From: Luscinia megarhynchos
Lineage: Eukaryota > Chordata > Aves > Passeriformes > Turdidae
DNA: 64,000 bases
Reading direction: 5' to 3'
NCBI GenBank assembly: GCA_034336665.1
Contig: CM067584.1
Span: 3,534,001 to 3,598,000 of the forward strand
Positions 46,715-59,129 of the stretch are shown one piece after another. The notes beneath the pieces are model-generated. The model had not been told where the DNA came from. It did not search any database and was given only the letters and a program-made list of their open reading frames with translations. The position numbers and the translations under genes are program-made. The stretch's first letter is position 1; each line of letters begins with the position of its first letter.

Positions 46715-48785
46715 GTGGATCACCCCAGCACAGCCCAGAATGATCCTGCAGGAAATACCTGCTGGAATTTGTTAGTCCTGAGCAGGAACAAGAGTCTAAA
46801 CCTCGATGTTCTCACAACTCAATCTTTACATGTCCTGTGTGTACTCAAAGCCAGCAGAGCCCAGAATGATCCTGCAGGAAACATCCACTGGAATTTGTTA
46901 GTCCTGAGCAGGAATAAGAATTTAAACCTCAGTCCTCTCACTTACAGCTCAGTTTTTATATTCTCTGTGTGTGCCTAAACCCAGCACAGTCCAGAGAGGA
47001 TCCTGCAGGAAAAACCTGCTACAATTTTTTAGTCCTGAGCAGGAACAGGAGTCTAAACCTCAATGTTCTCACAACTCTGTTTTTATATTCTCTGTGTGTG
47101 CCCAAACCCAGCACAGCCCAGAATGATCCTGCAGGAAACATCCACTGGAATTTGTTAGTCCTGAGCAGGAACAGGAGCCTAAACCTTGATGCTCTCACAA
47201 CGTAATATTTATATTCTCTATGTGTGCCTAAACCCAGCACAGCACAGAATGATCCTGCAGGAAGTATCCACTGCAATTTGTGCTGCTAACAGGAATAAGA
47301 GCCTGAACCTTGATGCTCTCACAACTCAGTTTTTATATTCTCCATGTGTGCCTAAACCCAGCACAGCCCAGAGAGGATCCTGCAGGAAACATCCCCTGGA
47401 ATTTGTTAGTCCTGAGCAGGAACAAGAGTCTAAACCTCAATGATCTCACTTACAATTTAATATTTATATTCTCCATGTGTGCCCAAACCCAGCACAGCCC
47501 AGAATGATCCTGCAGGAAATGCCCACTGGGATTTTTTAGTCCTGAGCAGGAACAAGAGTCTAAACCTCGATGTTCTCACAACTCAATCTTTACATGTCCT
47601 GTGTGTGCTCAAAGCCAGCAGAGCCCAGAATGATCCTGCAGGAAACATCCACTGGAATTTGTTAGTCCTGAGCAGGAATAAGAATCTAAACCTCAGTCCT
47701 CTCACTTGCAGCTCAGTTTTTATATTCTCTGTGTGCGCCTAAACCCAGCACAGTCCAGAGAGGATCCTGCAGGAAAAACCTGATACAATTTTTTAGTCCT
47801 GAGCAGGAACAGGAGCCTAAACCTCAATGTTCTCACAACTCTGTTTTTATATTCTCTGTGTGTGCCCAAACCCAGCACAGCCCAGAATGATCCTGCAGGA
47901 AATACCTGCTGGAATTTGTTAGTCCTGAGCAGGAACAGGAGCCTAAACCTTGATGCTCTCACAACTTAATATTTATATTCTCTATGTGTGCCTAAACCCA
48001 GCACAGCACAGAATGATCCTGCAGGAAGCATCCACTGCAATTTGTGCTGCTAACAGGAATAAGAGCCTGAACCCTGATCCTCTCACTTACAGCTCAGTTT
48101 TTATATTCTCCATGTGTGCCTAAACCCAGCACAGTCCAGAGAGGATCCTGCAGGAAACATCCACTGGAATTTGTTAGTCCTGAGCAGGAACAGGAGTCTA
48201 AACCTCGATCCTCTCACTTACAGCTCAGTTTTTATATTCTCTGTGTGTGCCTAAACCCAGCACAGCCCAGAGAGGATCCTGCAGGGAACATCCACTGGAA
48301 TTTGTTAGTCCTGAGCAGGAACAAGAGCCTAAACCTCAATGATCTCACCCACAATTTAATATTTATATTCTCCATGTGTGCCTAAACCCAGCATAGCCCA
48401 GAGAGGATCCTGCAGGAAACATCCCCTGGAATTTGTTAGTCCTGAGCAGGAACAAGAGCCTAAACCTCAATCCTCCCACTTACAGCTCAGGTTTTATATT
48501 CTCTGTGTGTGCTCAAACCCAGCACAGCCCAGAATGATCCTGCAGGAAATACCTGTTGGAATTTGTTAGTCCTGAGCAGGAATAAGAATCTCAACCTCAG
48601 TCCTCTCACTTGCAGCTCAGATTTTATATTCTCTGTTTGTGCTCAAACCCAGCACAGCCCAGAATGATCCTGCAGGAAACATCCCCTGGAATTTGTTAGT
48701 CCTGAGCAGGAACAAGGGTCTAAACCTGGATGCTCTCACTTACAACCCAATCTTTACATGCCCTGTGTGTGCCCAAACCCTTCAT
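46715..48785 (+). repeat. Satellite-like tandem array, ~127-bp monomer, ~16 copies, six-monomer higher-order repeat
   Basis: Monomers carry AGCCCAGAATGATCCTGCAG, GGAATTTGTTAGTCCTGAGC and TTTTATATTCTCTGTGTGTG in fixed order. Distinctive variants recur at about 764 bp: the TACATGTCCTGTGTGT variant at about 46828 and 47592, and the divergent TTTGTGCTGCTAACAGG variant near 47277 and 48042. Six monomers of about 127 bp equal 764 bp, so at least two copies of a six-monomer higher-order unit are present, followed by further monomers. Short frames reading Asn-Leu-Leu-Val-Leu-Ser-Arg-Asn are artefacts of the array. Confidence 0.93.
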
Positions 48786-49175
48786 GCCTACTTTGCCTCC
48801 TGGTCTGAGCCCCCCAGGCAGGGCAGGAGCTGGGACAAGGATGGTTGGAGCACCCTGGAGCTGTGCAGCTCTTCCCTCCAGCTCCAAATTCCCGAGGAAC
48901 AAACACAGCCCTGCTCCCATCAGGGCCCCTTCAGTCACAGGAGAGCTGGTGCTCCTCTCCCTGCTGAGCCAGGGGAGCTTTGCCCCACATCAGAGCTCTC
49001 TCCTGTCAATTAGAGCTCTAATTCCATCTGAAGGGGACGTGGCTAACGAAGCTGAGTCTGAGCAGGACTCGAGCAAATTAAGAAATCAGAGTTCAGGCTG
49101 ACAGGAGGAGGAGGATGGCTTGGAATCCAAATTTCCACAGCCTGGCTGCAGCTCCCAGCAGCTTAAATCCACTCA
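48786..49175. other. Unique sequence, no gene seen
   Basis: GC-richer than its neighbours, with overlapping open frames of about 120 codons on the plus strand that begin inside the preceding satellite. No supported coding content. Confidence 0.45.
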
Positions 49176-49365
49176 CAGAGGGGCTCAGAAATCCTGATCC
49201 CAAAATGCTGCTCAGGTGAGATGGGATGTGGGGAAATGGAGCACCTGGAGGGGCTCAGAAATCCTGATCCCAAAATGCTGCCCAGGTAAAAAGGGATGTG
49301 GGGAAATGGAGCACCTGGAGGTAGCTCAGAAATCCTGATCCCAAAATGCTGCCCAGGTGAGATCA
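49176..49365 (+). repeat. Tandem repeat, about 71 bp x ~2.6
   Basis: Two full copies and a partial third of a unit containing GGGGCTCAGAAATCCTGATC, CCAAAATGCTGC(T/C)CAGGT and GGGATGTGGGGAAATGGAGC. Copy-to-copy identity is high, so the duplication looks recent. Confidence 0.92.
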
Positions 49366-49554
49366 CTCTCTTCCCACCAGATTTTCCTTCCCCTGCAGCT
49401 CAGGGATGCCCCAGCCCTTCCCCTCCTCAGGAAACCAGGGAGAATTCTGCACACAAAGAAAATCCAGGAGCATAAAGCCTGCCTCAAACACTCCCCAGTC
49501 CTTTATTTCAGAGCAGCTGGAACCCACTGCCTGTGGAAAACAAGAAGCTCCCTT

Positions 49555-49725
49555 CTATTATTTCCATTTTTTCTATTATTTCCATTTCTTCTATCATTTC
49601 CATTTTTTCTATGATTCCCATTATTTCCATTATTTCCATTATTTCCATTATTTCTATTATTTCCATGTTTTCTATCACTTCTATTATTCCTATCATTTCT
49701 GTTATTTCTATTATTCCTCCTCTCG
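49555..49725 (+). repeat. Degenerate TATTTCCAT repeat
   Basis: Imperfect units of ATTATTTCCATT, CTATTATTTCCATT and relatives over about 170 nt, on a nine- to fifteen-base register. Ile-Ser-Ile-Ile and Tyr-His-Phe-His frames are artefacts. Confidence 0.9.
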
Positions 49726-49729
49726 TTTC

Positions 49730-50895
49730 AGAATCCTGAAACACAAAGCTGCAGATGAACAAGTTTCCTCAGTTTGCTAATTTAATGGAAAAAAAAAACC
49801 CAAATAAATGCATGTTTCAAAGCTCATCTCCTGTTTTTTGTGAATTTACAGCAGAATTTCCACTACCAGAGCCAAAATTTTCTGGGATATTTTACAAACA
49901 TTTATTTTTTTCCCATGCTTTATATGCTCTTATTGATGTCAGAAGTACCTGGGGCAAGCAGAGAATTTCTTGACAAAAGAGTTTTTGGCTGGTTTTTTTT
50001 TTTTTTCCTGTGTCATCCTTTGCAAATATGTGGCATAAATAATAGAAAGTGTGTTAAAGTGTTTACAGCCCCTCAGATAAATTCAGATTCCTGTGTGCAG
50101 GAGCCTGGATAATGAAAAGGAATATTAAAATATGAGCAGCAATTCTGGTGATTAACATTTAGTACCAAATAAAAATTGAGATCACTGAAGGATGTGGAGC
50201 CTAATGGGCAAAGCTGACAGTTAATTTAACCTGCAGGAGAACTGAAAATAAGCTTTTACCTAAAATTTATATTATTATTTTTTTACATTTTTACCAGGCA
50301 TGAGTCCAAACAGTGAAAATTTAAACCAGCAGAGCACCTTCAATGCCTTGTTTGTGATAATAAAATGAAAACACATTTTGAACAGGAAATCTGGAATGTT
50401 TCACCCTGAATGTTTTACACTTATTAATTTATTTTGGTCTTTGTGGGCATTCAGAGAGGTGGCTGAGAATGAGAACAACTGGGAAACACAGAGATGATGC
50501 CTGAGAAGAAAACATCCCATAAAAATCCCTGTGGATTTTAATTTTTTAAACATGTTTAAGGCAGGAAAGACAAGATTTAAGGCAGAGTAGAGCATTTTAA
50601 AAGGATGAAAACCTTTTATGGGGAATGGGTCTGGCTGCATCACAGGGAGCAGCAGGAAAATCTCCCCCAAGGAAATTTCCTTTGGAAGGGAGGGGAGGAA
50701 GGGGCTGATCAATATTCTTAGTCATAGCTGGGTTATTTAATTATGTGAGGATGAGCTTGGCTTTAACCAGATTTTTTTTTCCAATTTAGGCTATTAAAAA
50801 GCTTTTCCTATAAATACCCCTGAGCCCCCCCCTGCACTCCCAAGCTCACATTTCACCCAAATCCATCCCTGCAGGAGGTTCCTGAGCGCTGGGAC
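49730..50895. other. Intergenic, no gene seen
   Basis: Unique AT-rich DNA with several homopolymer runs (49788-49798 A, 49996-50007 T). No supported gene. Confidence 0.5.
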
Positions 50896-51498
50896 TGTTG
50901 GAGAAGATGAGACAGAGAAATCTTGCAAATATGAATGCCCAGATTCTGAAACCATGAGTGAGATTGAAATGAAATCCACTTTTGAGATGGCAAGCCTCAG
51001 TTACTGAATTCCCATGAAACAATGGGATGGCCCCTGAGGGCAATCCCCTCTCGATAGAACAATGCCCTCGGCCAGAGAGCAACTCCAAAGGGCACAGAAA
51101 GACTTGTCAGGGTCCCAAGATTTAGATCTTAGAGTTTAAAATGTAACACACTATGCTAATATCAGGATTCCTATAGGCTGTATGGTAAATGCTATAGAAT
51201 TTGTATTTTGTGTTACATTGGTTAGTGGAAATTAGAATATTCATCATGGAAAAAGATTTATTGTATTGCAAACAGGAAATCGATCTCTTGCCTCTCTTCT
51301 TGCTCTCTTCTCCCTCTTCTCTCTCTGTCTCTCTCTCTCCCCTTTTATCTGGTTTTGTCCTGCTCTGGGGCTGTGCTGGGCAGCTCCTAGCAGAGTCTTT
51401 TATAATAAACTGCAACTGAAACCTTTAGTTTTATACAGAGAGCTTGAGTTTTGTCCCCACCATCCATCCTGACACAAAGACCCCTGCAGAGTCCCACA
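50896..51498 (+). mobile_element. Solo LTR, ERVK-like family, plus orientation
   Basis: The element begins TGTTGGAGAAGATG and ends AGAGTCCCACA, so it has TG...CA termini with partial inverted similarity. Flanks are TGGGAC on the left (50890-50895) and TGAGAC on the right (51499-51504), a 6-bp target duplication with one mismatch. It shares its core (GTTAGTGGAAATTAGAATAT and the following TTCATCATGGAA) with the LTRs at 41034-41659 and 15714-16257. A CT-rich stretch and an ATAATAAA polyadenylation-type signal (near 51403) follow in the usual order. No internal retroviral sequence remains. Confidence 0.85.
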
Positions 51499-52186
51499 TG
51501 AGACCTCAAGGATCCACCTCCCCCAGGATGGGCCCGCTGGACCATCTCAGAGCCACTCTGGATAATTGAAATCCTGCCTTAAAAGCATCCAGGAGCAGGG
51601 CCAGGGGTTAATGCAGGGCTGCAGGAAAATATTTCATTTCCATGGAGGGATGGGTGTAGTGACACTGAACAATTCTGGGCCACAGTGCCATGGCTGAACC
51701 ATGCTCTCTATGGTATGCACCAGCCAAACTAAATTTTTCTCCATATTTTGGAGCTGTTTTTCTCCATATTTTGCTGGCCAGTTGTTTTTCTGCATATTTT
51801 TGCTGTTTCTTCACGTGCTCAGCTGTTTTTCTGTACGTTTCTTAGTCTAAACCAATGTTTATAACAAGTGCAGGAGATGAACCATTTCAAAGTCTTTTTA
51901 AAGGATTTTTCTGCAACTTGTTAAAACCCTTCAAAGCCAGTGAAACATAAATTGTGCTAAATAAAAAAAACAAATGGAGCTGAAAATCAAAATACTGAGG
52001 TTAGAAAACCCAAAATAAAGGTGGGTGGTGACGTTCTGGACAGCAACCAATCATCATATCTGAAAAAAATCATGCAAAACAGCACAGAAGCACCAATCAA
52101 GAAGTGTGTGATCACATAAACAGAAGTCTTAAAATGTATAATTAAAGCTAAAAAATAAAGAATAAATCAGTTTCTGCATAATCATA
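51499..52186. other. Intergenic, no gene seen
   Basis: Mostly unique DNA. A short internal motif (TTTTTCTCCATATTTTG and relatives) repeats about four times at 51730-51830. Confidence 0.45.
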
Positions 52187-52280
52187 TGTCCTGGTTTGGA
52201 GGACAGGTGTCTGCCAATAAAAGGCAGAAGCTTCTCTTTGAAATGGAGAATGTAAACCCCCTCCCTACAAATTATATTAT
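52187..52280 (-). mobile_element. LTR fragment (same family as 35574-36382)
   Basis: The plus strand begins TGTCCTGGTTTGGAGGACAG and continues through the GGCAGAAGCTTCTCTTTG and AACCCCCTCCCTACAAATTAT segments, matching the first ~90 nt (plus-strand reading) of the LTR at 35574-36382. This is the 3' terminus of a minus-oriented LTR; the rest is lost and is replaced by AT-rich DNA. Confidence 0.85.
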
Positions 52281-53089
52281 TATTTTATTCTAATTTATTA
52301 TTCTGATTCAGATCATTTCTGGTGCTGCACTTAAAAAAAAAAGAAAAAAAAAGCGATTTTTTTTCTCCTTATCAGCCACGTGGAAGGAGCATCCCTCGTT
52401 TGTCAGGATGTAAAAAAAACGAGGCCACGTTTTCCCCAGTCCCCACGAGCTCCTCAAGAACCAGGATTTTCTACAGCTGAAATGGACAAAATAACTGCAG
52501 GGTAACCGTGGTGTCTGAGTCTAAACTTCATGTCTTGAGAAAAAAATAATTTTAAAAATCTATTTTTGTCTCAGCCGCTCAGAATGTGCTCTTTGCATTC
52601 CAGAGAAGCGCTGTCATTAGCGTTAATTAGAATTCCAGCCCATCATCGCTCATTAGCACCCGGAGCTGCCTCCGCTCCTCTCTCCTTCCCAGCCTCTGGA
52701 ATGTGCAGCTCGGCGCTCGCTCCGGGAATTCTCCACATTTCCCGAGGATAAAAACGCAGAAACCCCATTTCAGAACATCAGAATTGCAGGACATCCCCCT
52801 CTGCCCCTGCACAGCCCTGAAACCAGCGATTCCTGGAATTCCAGGGAGGATTTCCGAGGGAAACACGAGAAAGAGCCTGGAAAGCTCCGGCGCGGTGGGA
52901 GCTGGGGGGCGGGGTGGGAATGTTTAATTCATTTTGGGAAGGAGCAGACGGAGCTGCTGAGTCATGAGAGCAGCTCAGGCTGAGAGGAGAGCGAGGAATG
53001 ATCCTGGAATCCATCCAGAGAGGGGGAAAGGGATGGTCCCAAATCCATCAGCACAAGAGGTGTGACCCCAAAAATGAGAGAGAATGGGA
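52281..53089. other. Intergenic, no gene seen
   Basis: Unique sequence with moderately higher GC around 52560-52930, including several CpGs. Open frames up to about 80 codons on both strands lack support. It may contain regulatory DNA. Confidence 0.45.
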
Positions 53090-53595
53090 TGGTCCCATAT
53101 CCATGGGATGGGATGGGATGGGATGGGATGGGATGGGATGGGATGGGATGGGATGGGATGGGATGGGATGGGATGGGATGGGATCAATGGGATCAATGGG
53201 ATCAATGGGATCAGTGGGATGGGATCAAGAGGATGGGACGAGATCAATGAGATGAATGGGATCAATAGGATCAATGGGATCAGTGGGATCAATGGGATCA
53301 ATGGGATCAGTGGGATGGGATGGATTTGGATCAATGGGATGAGATCAATGGGATGAGATCAATGGGATGGGATGGGATGGGATGGGCAGGGATGGGATGG
53401 GATCGATGGGATGGGATGGGATGGGATCAATGGGATCCATGGGATCAATGGGATGGGATGGATTTGGATCAATGGGATGGATTTGGATCAGTGGGATGTG
53501 TTTGGATCAATGGGATGGGATTTGAGTTCTCTTCCAACCCAAACCATTCCACCATTCCACGAGCAGCTCTTGCAGCAGAGAAACCGAGGAAATCC
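53090..53595 (+). repeat. (GGGAT)n pentamer array with CR1-like right edge
   Basis: A pure GGGAT run at about 53104-53182 is followed by degenerate ATCAATGGGAT and ATCAGTGGGAT units to about 53520. The array ends in the CR1 terminal pattern (TTTGAGTTCTCTTCCAACCC). Its right flank through GCAGCAGAGAAACCGAGGAAA is nearly identical to the flank of the array at 58028-59125, including non-CR1 sequence. The two arrays are therefore duplicate copies in the same orientation, about 5.5 kb apart. Confidence 0.9.
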
Positions 53596-53599
53596 GAAT

Positions 53600-54659
53600 G
53601 TCACCTGGAATTCTGAATATTGGGATATTTTCTACCCCCAGAGCTCCTTCCCACCCGCCCTTTCCGTGGGGATTTTAAGGAATTCTGCGTGCTGAACCTG
53701 CTGATCCATCACTCCAAGCCAAGAGCAGGCTCCAGGACCCCAGTGGTTATCAGGGAATTTCATTTCAGGCATTGGAGAACTGCATTTGATGCTGGTGAAT
53801 GCAGAAAAGCACATTTTGATGGCATTTCCCTACATCCCAAATGGAAAACAAGCTCCTGTTTTATGACAAACGTGGAGTCTCTGAGCTAATCCAATGTGCA
53901 GCTGCCCAGAACAGGCATTGATTAAAAAATAAAAGAATGAGCACTAAAAATGACCTTTGGTTTTGCCATTTTTAAATCAGATTATGGAGTATTTTCAGGC
54001 AGCTCCCTGGAATCATCCCTCCCTCAGGATGGATTGAGTTCCCAAGCTGTCTTGAATTTGTCTTGCATTTTCCACTTTCACTATTCACACTATTTCTTTT
54101 AAATTTATTTTTAAAATTCTGATTTTTATCCCACTTGAGGACCCTGAGACAAAAAGGAAAACTCCCAGCTCTGGTTTAATCAAGACTTAAAAATCTGCGT
54201 GTGTTTTTTCCTAATAACATGACTTTAAAAATACATCACTGAAATTATTGATTTTCTTGCTGGGAGTCTCTGCATGATTCGATTTGATTTGGATTTATTG
54301 CTTCCCTCCTAATCAGCTTACAGTTATTTCTGCTAAGAATATTCTTTAGATGTTAAGAGAACAAGACTGAAGAAATTAAAGTGAAATTTAAAATAAAGCC
54401 AAAACCAGCTCAGATTTTTGCACAAAGCTTGCTCAGGCTCCTCTGAGCTCTTGGGCCAAAGTGATAATTAATATTATTAATTTATTTTTTTTTTTCCACA
54501 ATAAAGCACGAGGTGAACCCTCCAAGCAGCACTGCTTGAATGGGCCCTTCTTTCTTAATTTTGCTGGGAAACTTTCTCACCTGGAAAAACCTCTCCAATA
54601 AAAACCTCCCAAAAACTTCCCCAGCTCTGCTCAAGGCGTGCATCAGGAAAATAAATGAT
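53600..54659. other. Intergenic, no gene seen
   Basis: Repeat-free DNA of mixed composition. Short open frames only. AT-rich motif clusters at 54100-54500. Confidence 0.5.
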
Positions 54660-55224
54660 ATATTTATTTTATATAAGTTATATAAAAATATAATATATAT
54701 ATATATTATAGTTAATATATATGTAATATATTATTATATCATAGAATATACAAAAATATAATACATAATATATTATTTTATTATATTTAATGTAAAATAT
54801 ATATTTATATAATATCAATATATATTTATATATATGATATATATAAATATAATTATATAATATATATTATATACATATAATATATAATATATTATATATA
54901 ACTATAATAGATAATATATCATTATATTATATTTAATATATATAATGTATGCATTAATATAATATATAATTTTATATATATCTATATATAATATATAAAA
55001 ATATATAATATATGCATATAGTATATATTTATATAACTATATAATATATATTAGATATAATTATATAAATATAATATATAAAATATTATTATATTATATT
55101 ATATAAAAATATAAAATATAATATATTATTCTAGTATATTTAATATATTTAATGTATATATTAATATACATTACAATAATTTAAATATATATTTATATAT
55201 TATCTATATTTACATAATTATGTG

Positions 55225-55256
<32 letters not shown>

Positions 55257-55285
55257 ATATAAATTATATATATTTATATACAGCA
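54660..55285. repeat. TA-rich low-complexity block with (GATA)n
   Basis: About 600 nt consisting almost solely of A and T in imperfect TATA, ATAT and TAATATAT units, with a (TAGA)n run of about seven copies at 55225-55256. Such DNA is self-complementary and prone to cruciform extrusion. No gene. Confidence 0.95.
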
Positions 55286-55412
55286 TCTCCAGAAGAACTG
55301 ATCCTCAGAGGGCTCAGCAGCGAGGTGGGCTCTTCCTTCAGCACTCATTAAAAAGAAAAATCAGGAGCCACTGTGGTTTGTGTGGGGCTGTCACCGAGCT
55401 GCAGCTGCCTCC

Positions 55413-55535
55413 TCACAGATCAATTAAAGCTGCAGCAGGAGAGCAATTAACCCAGATCCAAACGGGACCGGCAGGGAAATGTTTCCTCTCGGTGCAGACA
55501 CCGGCACCATCCATAGCTGGTGCATTTGTGCTCTG
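55413..55535 (-). CDS. Candidate terminal exon partner (speculative)
   Basis: On the minus strand a long pyrimidine tract (CCCTTTCCTCCCTTTCC region) ends in GCTTTCTAG, a good acceptor. The following 123 nt are open in phase 0, compatible with the candidate exon at 56307-56468, and read QSTNAPAMDGAGVCTERKHF before ending in TGA. The intron between them would hold the GGGACA array. No polyadenylation signal is obvious downstream. Chance is quite possible. Confidence 0.15.
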   Translation of the reverse strand, partial: QSTNAPAMDGAGVCTERKHFPAGPVWIWVNCSPAAALIDL

Positions 55536-55589
55536 CTAGAAAGCAGCCGAGGAAAGGGAGGAAAGGGAAAAATCCCTGAGATGCTGGAG

Positions 55590-56290
<701 letters not shown>

Positions 56291-56306
56291 GCTCCAGTTA
56301 CCCCAC

Positions 56307-56468
56307 CTGCAATTTTGCTGTTTTCCAATCCACCAGCCCCAGAGTTTTCAGGATGTTGAGAACATTCTGAGCAGGCCAGTCTGTAGAGGAGGCAATCTGC
56401 ACAAAGTGATCCCAGATCTCAGGGCTGCTGCTCACCAGCCCAGGCAGAAGGATTTCCCCATCCAGGTG
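56307..56468 (-). CDS. Candidate internal coding exon, unidentified gene (phase 0, 54 codons)
   Basis: On the minus strand this 162-nt segment is open in one frame, starts right after a splice acceptor (pyrimidine-rich, ending TTGGCAG) and stops right before a splice donor (CAG|GTGGGG). It is exactly 54 codons with both borders in phase 0. The translation begins HLDGEILLPGLVSSS and continues PEIWDHFVQIASSTDWPAQ, then a helix-like NVLNILKTLGLVDWKTAKLQ. I do not recognise the family. No confident upstream exon was found. A 54-codon open frame can arise by chance, so the case rests on coincidence of frame, both splice sites and phase. It could be an exon of an unannotated gene antisense to NEFM, a decayed gene relic, or chance. 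Confidence 0.3.
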
Positions 56469-58027
56469 CTGCCAATGATTGAAAAATCAAACTTTTCCCC
56501 CAATAATTCCCATAATTATCGCTGGATATGACAATAAATGTCACAGGTAGCTGCTGTTGTGGCTCACTGCCTCTAATTTCCAATCTGATGTAATTTATCT
56601 CTTTTTTTTTCCTGGCAAGCAACACCCTAAAAAAATCTTTGCCCCATGGCAGAGCTGTCATGGGGGACACAGAGCTCCAGGAAAAACGGTCAGAAAAAAA
56701 AAGCACAACTGTGGCCACTTCTCAAAGGGATATTTTTAGAAATGGAAGGCTAAAAAAAAAACCAAAAACCTCTCCAAACAAGGTGGGAAGAGCTATTTTT
56801 GATCAAGATTACTACCCTGACCTGATTTTTTTTTAATTGTACTTTTCTGAGTGGCAATTTCCAGCTGGAGACAGCAAGGGGCAAACCCACGGGGTTCCTC
56901 TGCCTCTCCTCCAGTTAAATCCCAGTTTTTTGGGATTTAGCTGATCCTTGCCAGGGTTTTGTGCCTGAATCCTGCAGTGGATGGAGCAGAAAAAAGGAAA
57001 CTGAGGCTCAGTGGATTCCTTGGTGCAGTGGTTTTGTTAATTTGAGATTTTTTTCTGTTCATGCTTTAATTTATGTTGCAGTTCCTGGTTTGACTAAATT
57101 GCTGGTGAATTCACCAGAATAAATTATTTGGTTTTTTTGCTGTGAGATTTTTTTTAGAAGGAAGGCAAAACAGTCTTAAACTTTAAAGGGCACAAAGAAA
57201 ACTTTTATTAATAGCAACTATAAGGAAAAATAATAAGAATTAGAATAAAACTTTAAGAACACTTTTTCCTCTTCCCCACAACTTCTTTTCTTTCACACTA
57301 ATCATGCACAGAAGTGATTTAGCCAGCTCACCATTTTTAAAATAGCCTTTTATTAATTTATTTGGGAGAGGAGATTTCTCTGAGTGGATTCATTTCATTC
57401 TTGGAGTCCCTTCCCACCCAAACCATTCCAGGACTCTGATTCCATGATTCACAAGACAAGCTCACCACAATTCTATAATTAATTGGTTAAAAGTCAATTA
57501 AAACAAGCAGTGGGAAGGAGTTAAACGTGCACAGACAAAGCTTTTGCTGGCCAAGAATTCCAAAAGTTGCTGGAATTTATTGGTGGAAAATCAAAGCCAT
57601 GAATGTCAGGCACAGGATCTCCCTGTCCCTGTTATCCCAAAGAACACCACACCAAGCTGCAGAACCTGCTCGAATACATTTCTATTATTTCTATAATTAA
57701 TCAGCAGACTCCAGGCTAAGCCCTGCACGGAATAATTCAGCATCCTGCTCCTCTGTGAATTCCTCCAGATTAAAGAAGTGGCCCGTGGAAGCACAGCAGG
57801 AGAGAACATCCCAGTCCAGGAGTTACAAAATCAATGTGCAATGCAGGCATCTAAAAATGAGATAACATGGGATAAAATGGGAAAACACCCCAGAAAAGTG
57901 TGGGCAGCTGGTGAAAGTTTCAGTTCTTGAAGTGAGTAAGTGCCTGAAGTGAGTCTGGAGCTGTGAAATCATTCTGGGAGCTGACACTGCAGGAAATTTT
58001 GGGGTGAGGGTTTCACAAGGACAGGAG
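56469..58027. other. Intergenic stretch with one CR1 tail fragment
   Basis: No convincing gene. A CR1 3' terminal fragment in plus orientation lies near 57400-57450 (TCCCTTCCCACCCAAACC, then GATTCCATGATTC). Short minus-strand open frames at 57606-57809 lack a compatible splice acceptor because an in-frame stop precedes them. Confidence 0.5.
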
Positions 58028-59125
58028 GGATGGGGCTTGGAGCATCCTGGGACAGTGGAAGGGGAGGGATGGGATGGGATGGGATGGGATGGGATGGGAT
58101 GGGATGGGATGGGATGGGATGGGATGGGATGGGATGGGATGGGATGGGATGGGATGGGATGGGATGGGATGGGATTGATGGGATTGATGGGATTGATGGG
58201 ATTTATGGGATTGATGGGGATGGGATGGGATAAAGGGATGGGCTGGAATAGGATGGAATTTATGGGATTTATGGGATGGGATCAATGGGATGGATGAGAT
58301 GGAATTTATGGGATTTATGGGATGGGATGGGATGGGATGGGATCCATGGGATGGGATCCATGGGATGGGATTTATGGGATGGGATTTATGGGATTTATGG
58401 GATGGGATGGGATGGGATGGGATAAGGGGATGGGATAAAGGGATGGGATGGAATAGGATGGGATTTATGGGATGGGACCAATGGGATGGATGGGATTTAT
58501 GGGATTTATGGGATTTCACGGGATGGGATAGGATGGATGGGATGGGATGGGATGGGATCAGTGGGATGGGATGGGATGGGATGGGATGGGATGGGATGGG
58601 ATGGGATGGGATGGGATGGGATGGGATGGGATGGGATGGGATGGGATGGGATGGGATGGGATGGGATGGGATGGGATGGGATGGGATGGGATGGGATGGG
58701 ATGGGATGGGATCAGTGGGATGGGATGGGATGGGATGGGATGGGATCAGTGGGATGGGATGGGATGGGATGGGATCAGTGGGATGGGATGGGATGGGATG
58801 GGATGGGATCAGTGGGATGGGATGGGATGGGATGGGATGGGATGGGATGGGATGGGATGGGATGGGATGGGATGGGATGGGATGGGATGGGATGGGATGG
58901 GATGGGATGGGATGGGATGGGATGGGATGGGATGGGATGGGATGGGATAGGATGGATGGGATGGGATCAGTGGGATGGGATGGGATCAGTGGGATGGGAT
59001 CCATGGGATGGGATTTATGTGATTTATGTGATTTATGGAATTTGTGGGGTGGATGGGATGGATCAATGGGATGGGATTTGAGTTCTTTCCGACCCAAACC
59101 ACTCCACCATTCCACAAACAGCTCT
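58028..59125 (+). repeat. (GGGAT)n pentamer array embedded in a CR1 3' end
   Basis: The left edge (58028-58068) matches the CR1 3' untranslated pattern (GCTTGGAGCATCCTGGGACAGTGG). The right edge (59075-59110) matches the CR1 terminal pattern (TTTGAGTTCTTTCCGACCC). Between them is about 1 kb of TGGGA units: pure runs at about 58068-58173 and 58560-58955, and degenerate blocks containing ATTTAT, CAGT or TCCAT interruptions. The TGGGA unit resembles the GGAATGGGATGGAATTT of an unexpanded CR1 copy at 22360-22385, so the array looks like internal expansion of that site. Its ORFs (Met-Gly-Trp-Asp repeats plus; Pro-Ser-His minus) are artefacts. Confidence 0.9.
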
Positions 59126-59129
59126 TGCA

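Noticed and set aside
53104..53182. Interstitial telomeric repeat
   Set aside because: The unit is GGGAT (TGGGA), not TTAGGG, and CR1 flanks explain its origin.
54660..55285. Replication origin or promoter TATA cluster
   Set aside because: The TATA-like motifs come from uniform AT low complexity; nothing specific supports function.
57606..57841. Minus-strand terminal exon with a Glu-rich frame ending before a stop near 57690
   Set aside because: The attractive frame is interrupted by an in-frame stop upstream and no AG acceptor lies in the usable interval.
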